From NCBI GenBank assembly GCA_026874595.1, contig CM049317.1:57003618-57067617 (forward strand): a DNA stretch of 64,000 nucleotides, in the 5' to 3' direction. The translations under genes were made by a program, and so were the position numbers. This DNA comes from Sipunculus nudus. Its lineage: Eukaryota > Annelida > Sipuncula > Golfingiida > Sipunculidae. Positions 59,259 through 64,000 of the stretch are shown in pieces. Each line of letters opens with the position of its first letter. Position 1 is the first letter of the stretch. The notes beneath the pieces are model-generated. The model saw only the letters and a list, made by a program, of their open reading frames with translations. It ran no database searches and was not told the origin of the DNA.

Positions 59259-59259
<1 letters not shown>

Positions 59260-60552
59260 TTGAATATAGGTTATTTAAAAATTTATGTACATTTGAAGAG
59301 TTACGAAATACTGAAACCAAAGTAAAATTTATACGGAAAAGCTAAATTGAGAAATTGGCTAAATGAATGATAAGTTATCGACAGAATCGAATGAAGCATA
59401 ACGACCTCGTTACTTTAATGTGTGAAAAATGCACGTAGTCATTTATCCGTGTCAGTGAGAGAAATTGCTCCGCTAATGGGACGAGACTATTAAATTAGAA
59501 TGTCAAAGTGCGCTGACGAAATGGAACCAAATGTACTTCTCTTTCATTTTTGGTCGGTTAAAAAATAACCATTAAAGTAATTTGTCACTTTCCTCATTTG
59601 AAAACTAAAAGCATTAGCAATGAAATCTACATGTTTTGGAATAGTTCTTTTCACTTCGTAACCCTACACTTGCATTTAATCCTTTGAAATTTACATTTTT
59701 ACCTAAGGTATGAAAGGAATTCCAACTTAAACATTCCTTCGCAGCTATAATTCCAACCACTTTTTTATCTTCTAATTTAATGCATTGATAAATTGATTAA
59801 AAACACGCAAACCTGTTTAATGCTTTGCATCGTAAATCAAATTAGCCTTCACTTTTAAATTAAGAGAACGGCTATAAACGATAAAACAGTTATTCTATCT
59901 TTTGTTTTAAGAATAATGAAGTTGTTAACATTATTTTAAAATACAATGCGTATGGGATTACATAAAAAACGTACATTTCTGAAAGTACATGAAGGGTAAA
60001 AGCAATATGATTTTCTTTGCTAAAATGTTTAGCTCTTAAAAAAATGTCTTTGGCATTAAAGTAATTTACAGACAATGAGCAATACATCTTATTTACAAAA
60101 CTGATAAATTACAAACATGTCTTCCAAACTACGATAACCATGGCCAATTAAAAACGTTGAGAATTTTTATTGTGGAAAACCAAAGTATTCCCGTATAGTC
60201 TGTTTTCTTTTTTTAATGAAGGCGATATTGAAATAAACCCATCCTAATAAATATATATACATTTTCAAGACATTTATTAATGTTATATATACTCCTTATT
60301 TTCATGATTTTTTTTCTAATTATATCAGATTAAAACGCTCAAATTATTTGATTTATTAGTATATTTCGATGCTGGGAGAGCTATTTAATTACAGTTGCAA
60401 TCAATGAATCTGCACAAGCATCCTGTTGAAAATACTCATGCATGCATAGTTTATAAATAATTATTCCAGCACAGAAAGAACATAATATATTTATACGGCT
60501 GTTATTCCTTCAACATATTATTTCCTTCTGTTAAGAGGAAGACCTTATTTGC

Positions 60553-60555
<3 letters not shown>
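59259..60555. other. AT-rich DNA, nothing recognised
   Basis: No supported feature. Confidence 0.6.

Positions 60556-60599
<44 letters not shown>
60556..60599. repeat. (TA)n microsatellite
   Basis: Uninterrupted TA run. Confidence 0.96.
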
Positions 60600-60601
<2 letters not shown>

Positions 60602-61978
60602 CTGTATTTGAATCACAGGTAATAATAAATGTCATATAGGTACATATATAATTATTCTAATGACTACAAAATATATGAATGAAATTTCATTATATGCATT
60701 AGGGCTCTCTCCTTTTTGATTAACAAGTATATATGTATAAATTTATAATGTGCGTTTAAGTCTCTAGTTAATTATTTATTTTATTTTTTTTTTACATTTT
60801 GATTAAACGATGATTGATAATTTCGAAACACCAAAATACGCATAAACAGCAAAGGACTGAACATATCGAAGGAATATTGAATACAAAGAATAACACTGAC
60901 TTAATTGCTTTATTTTAAAAAAATGTTTTAATTAATAGACCATTCATTAGACTTTCATGTGGTTGACTTAAAGGCTTTATAATAAACTTAAATTATTATA
61001 CTAGAATCCTTTATCTTCACATGCAAGAAGCCTGTAAATATTATGCAACGCAGTTCTACCGAAGAGACCAGCAACTTTATATTTTGTATAGCATATTTCA
61101 ATATATAAGTAATTTTTATCTTATAAGTCAATATTTGACTGACCTGAATTTTTAAATGGAAATATAAGAAATTATATTGCTGTATCTAAAAATTTATGTG
61201 TACGGCCAAAGGTTTCGTGTTTTACTATTTCAATGCATTCATTTATTATGTATATTCATATGGGGTGGCTATATTTTATTAATAACTTTCTGGTGATAAA
61301 TTTTATTCTGTCATATTTCCTTAACATATACTAATGCATGGTAATTAGTTTATTATACACCACATAAGAATAACTAACGATCATTCAAACATCCATGCTG
61401 AATACACCTATAAAGTCGCATACATGCATGCATGTTTAATGCTGCTTTATACATATATATATATAACATACATGCATGTGCATGCACACTCATACATATA
61501 TATTTATATATATGGTGAATTTGATGTTCCCATTAAATAATTTCATAATTTAGCTCCCCTGTTACTGTTAACATAGGTTTGAAAAAAAAAATAAAAATTT
61601 AAGTCAAAAACGGACAATTCAAATTTTATTTATTGGACCATGTAAAATATTGGCTGAAAAAAATTCAGGAGAATAACATTTCAGTCATTCATACATGTTG
61701 CCATTATTGAGGAAAAAGATTTCAGAATGGATTTTTAATACAATTAATTGGTGATGCCCAATCCTGATATATAGAATAATAAAGAGTTGTAATCAAATTA
61801 AAGGAATGAAAACAAACACCCCATACTTTTCTTCATTCAGAATGTTATATGTATATGGCTGCTTTATTTTTCAATATTTATGATTTTGCTCATAAATAAA
61901 TATCTATACACATCACCTGCGTCATAATGTAAATGATTTCCATAAATTCCATGTACAATTCAATTAAAAACATTTATA
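60600..61978. other. AT-rich DNA, nothing recognised
   Basis: Very AT-rich. Repeated CATGCATG strings at 61420-61485 but no gene. Confidence 0.6.
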
Positions 61979-62600
61979 TGACCCATAGGTTCATAAATAG
62001 CTTTATGTGACAGAAAATATGCATTTAATATACATTTTCTCCCCTTTTTTGACAAATTTCAAACTCTTCTGGACTTCAGTACAAGGATTCCGTTTTTTTA
62101 TGACCCATAGGTTCATAAACATATATATGTGACAAAAAATATGCATTAAATATATATTTTCGTTATGTATTTCGACAAATTTCTTACTCTCCTGGACTTG
62201 AGTACAAGGATTCCGTTTTTTTATTACCCATAGGTTCATAAACAGCTACATGTGGCAGAAAATATGCATTAAATATATATTTTCTCCATGTATTTTGACA
62301 ACGTTCGAACTCTCCTGGACTCGAGCACAAGGATTAAGTTTTTCTATGACCCATATAGGTTCATTAACAGATATATGTGGCAGAAAATATGCATTAAATA
62401 TATATTTTTCTATGTATTTTGACAAAGTTCAAACTCTCATGGACTTGAGTACAAGGATTCCGTTTTCTTATATATGACCCATAAGTTCATAAACAGCTAT
62501 ATGTGGCAGAAATATGCATTAAATGTATATTTTCGTTATGTATTTTGCCAAATTTCTAACTCTCCTGGAAGTGAGTACAATTAAGGATTCCGTTTTTTAT
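61979..62600. repeat. Five-copy ~123-bp tandem repeat
   Basis: Unit starts TGACCCATAGGTTCATAAAC, contains ATGTGGCAGAAAATATGCAT and ends GTACAAGGATTCCGTTTTTT. Copies start at 61979, 62101, 62224, 62347 and 62475 (spacings 122, 123, 123, 128). Frames across it (78 codons minus, 75 plus) are repeat translations with a 41-residue period. Confidence 0.96.
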
Positions 62601-63235
62601 TGAATTACTGGTATACTCCCTATATCTTGCTTAGGGAATATAGAAATATTCCCTCAAAATATCTATAAAATAAATTAAATGTATACATGCGTAAAAGAAA
62701 AATTTTAATAAAGAAAATACAAATATGAAATAGAATAGATATCAAAACTGTACAAGAAGCTTTATTTTACCCTTAAATGCATACCAAAATGACCGCTAAA
62801 CTTTCCCTAATTTGTCGGAATTGATTTATTTTAAAAGAATGATCATATTTTAATCTATTACAATCCCTTATATAGTTAACTGTACTGGCATATTAGGGTT
62901 AATCGTTAAAAAAAATTAGATGAGAGAAGAAATAACATAGATTTACATTATTAGTAATATTTATGCATAAGCCGATTGCATAATATAGGTTTTGTTGCCA
63001 TTCTTATACAAAGGAAATTGCACCGAGGTCTAGAAATATTTATCTTAAAGTGAAACAAAAAAATATTCCCATAAATACTTCTTATCAGTAAACTGGATAA
63101 CGATGGAACAGATATTATGAATGATTCTTTTATCTATAAACGTTGATAAGAATTTTCAGCAACAACGGCGTCCTTGCAGATAAGGAATTAATGGAGAAGA
63201 CACTTCTGATTTTTAATACAAGAAAAAATACGCAC
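62601..63235. other. AT-rich DNA, nothing recognised
   Basis: No supported feature. Confidence 0.6.
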
Positions 63236-64000
63236 GATAAATAATGGTGATTGAAATTCACCCTGACTCCTGGAATGTCCGCTTGTCAATATCTTGGATG
63301 CATATTTCATATGTGCATGGCCCGAGGTAGCGAAAGTGGCGGTTTAGGCGATGTTGAATGAAGATCCGCGGTCTTATCTCCGGAATCTCCCATCACATCG
63401 CACTGGCAAATAGTAGCCTGGGTCAACATATCTGTACGCCTCGCCTCTTTTCTTTTGCCTAATAAGTCCGGATGACCTATAAGTTTAACGGCCCTAGGCC
63501 TGGCCTCTCAATGTCATACAAGGTTTTTTGCATCTGTGATAAAGTGACCTTCGTTCCCGGCCTGGCACAGCGAGCTAAATAAAGGCAGTGCCCTGCCAAA
63601 TTTAATTTAAATTTATGGCGGTCATCCTTCACTTAAGCCCCCTGAGGTAGTGGCCTTTTGTAGCGAATCTTCTCGACTTTGCATTTTCTGGTTCTGGTGT
63701 TAGATTATGTAGATTCTCCTATCCATCTGTGGCATCAGGGCCATGTATTTTAATAGCTTCACTGACGCCAATGATCAGCCGATTATATGCGGTCATCGCG
63801 CCTAAAAGAAATTTACTGCGCCACTATATTAGGCAGACAAGATAAATAGCTTTAAAAGGAAAGTGACACGTGGGGAAGAACCCAATGAATGAAGTATATG
63901 AACTAAGAGACTGTAAAAGCTCTCCCTCTGACGTCCAATGAAAATGTATTAAAGGGAGGATCAAATTAATTATACAAATTGCACCAAAATAGGCAAAGCC
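63236..64000. promoter_or_regulatory. Unique GC-richer island at the window edge
   Basis: About 700 bases of unique sequence with TTTATGGCGG, TTAAATTTAATTTAAATT-type AT palindrome (63601-63615) set in GC-richer DNA, AAGTGACACGTGGGG with an E-box (63861-63875) and many short T/A-core sites. No open frame longer than about 60 codons. A regulatory element is inferred; it may continue past the window. Confidence 0.35.

Noticed and set aside
63641-63660. TGAGGTAG, the let-7 seed
   Set aside because: The following bases differ from let-7 and no complementary arm is present to form a precursor hairpin.

Overview
This window looks like AT-rich, gene-poor nuclear DNA of a lophotrochozoan animal, most likely a mollusc. 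Three things point there: hardly any long open frames, some thirty (TA)n-type microsatellites, and several copies of a noncoding dispersed repeat full of AGGTCA half-sites (runs like AAGGTCAAGGTCAC) that ends in CAGCTGAGCGTC. Repeats of that style are common in mollusc genomes. I saw no bacterial operon structure, no rRNA or tRNA, no CRISPR, and no reverse transcriptase, capsid or transposase domain. No gene could be named with certainty.

Layout. 1-9.1 kb is AT-rich DNA with two GC-richer islands. One island holds a TATA/initiator/ATG/splice-donor arrangement (5.64-5.74 kb); the other holds a palindromic pair of homeodomain sites (7.83 kb). 9.4-15 kb has a 60-bp duplication, fragments of the dispersed repeat and a 3.65-kb minisatellite of 36-bp units. 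Part of that minisatellite is organised into a 249-bp higher-order repeat. 16.2-22 kb is mostly copies of the AGGTCA-rich dispersed repeat. 22.6-24 kb is a unique GC-richer island. 25.6-28.2 kb contains two unrelated minisatellites (32-bp and 31-bp units) joined end to end. 30.36-31.80 kb is a foldback-type DNA transposon with long inverted arms and TA flanks. 37.1 kb and 39.2-39.7 kb hold two smaller inverted-repeat elements. 41-57 kb alternates GC-richer unique islands with long (TA)n tracts. 58-64 kb is mainly quiet AT-rich DNA, with a five-copy 123-bp tandem repeat at 62 kb and another unique island at the right edge.

Possible genes. The best models are all tentative. First, a compact two-exon plus-strand gene at 46.67-47.32 kb: good Kozak ATG, GTGAGT donor, pyrimidine-rich acceptor, matching phase, AATAAA after the stop, CCAAT box and E-box upstream. 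Second, a 125-residue open frame at 51.35-51.73 kb with a signal-peptide-like start and a WSPWG/CxxCG thrombospondin-repeat-like tail. Third, a TATA-driven first exon at 5.7 kb. Fourth, isolated exon-like segments at 20.96, 29.01, 45.48, 50.53 (minus) and 54.2 kb (minus). No pathway or complex can be assembled from these. The many unique islands spaced through repeat-rich DNA would fit a regulatory landscape or large introns of a developmental gene outside the window, but that is inference and needs cross-species alignment.
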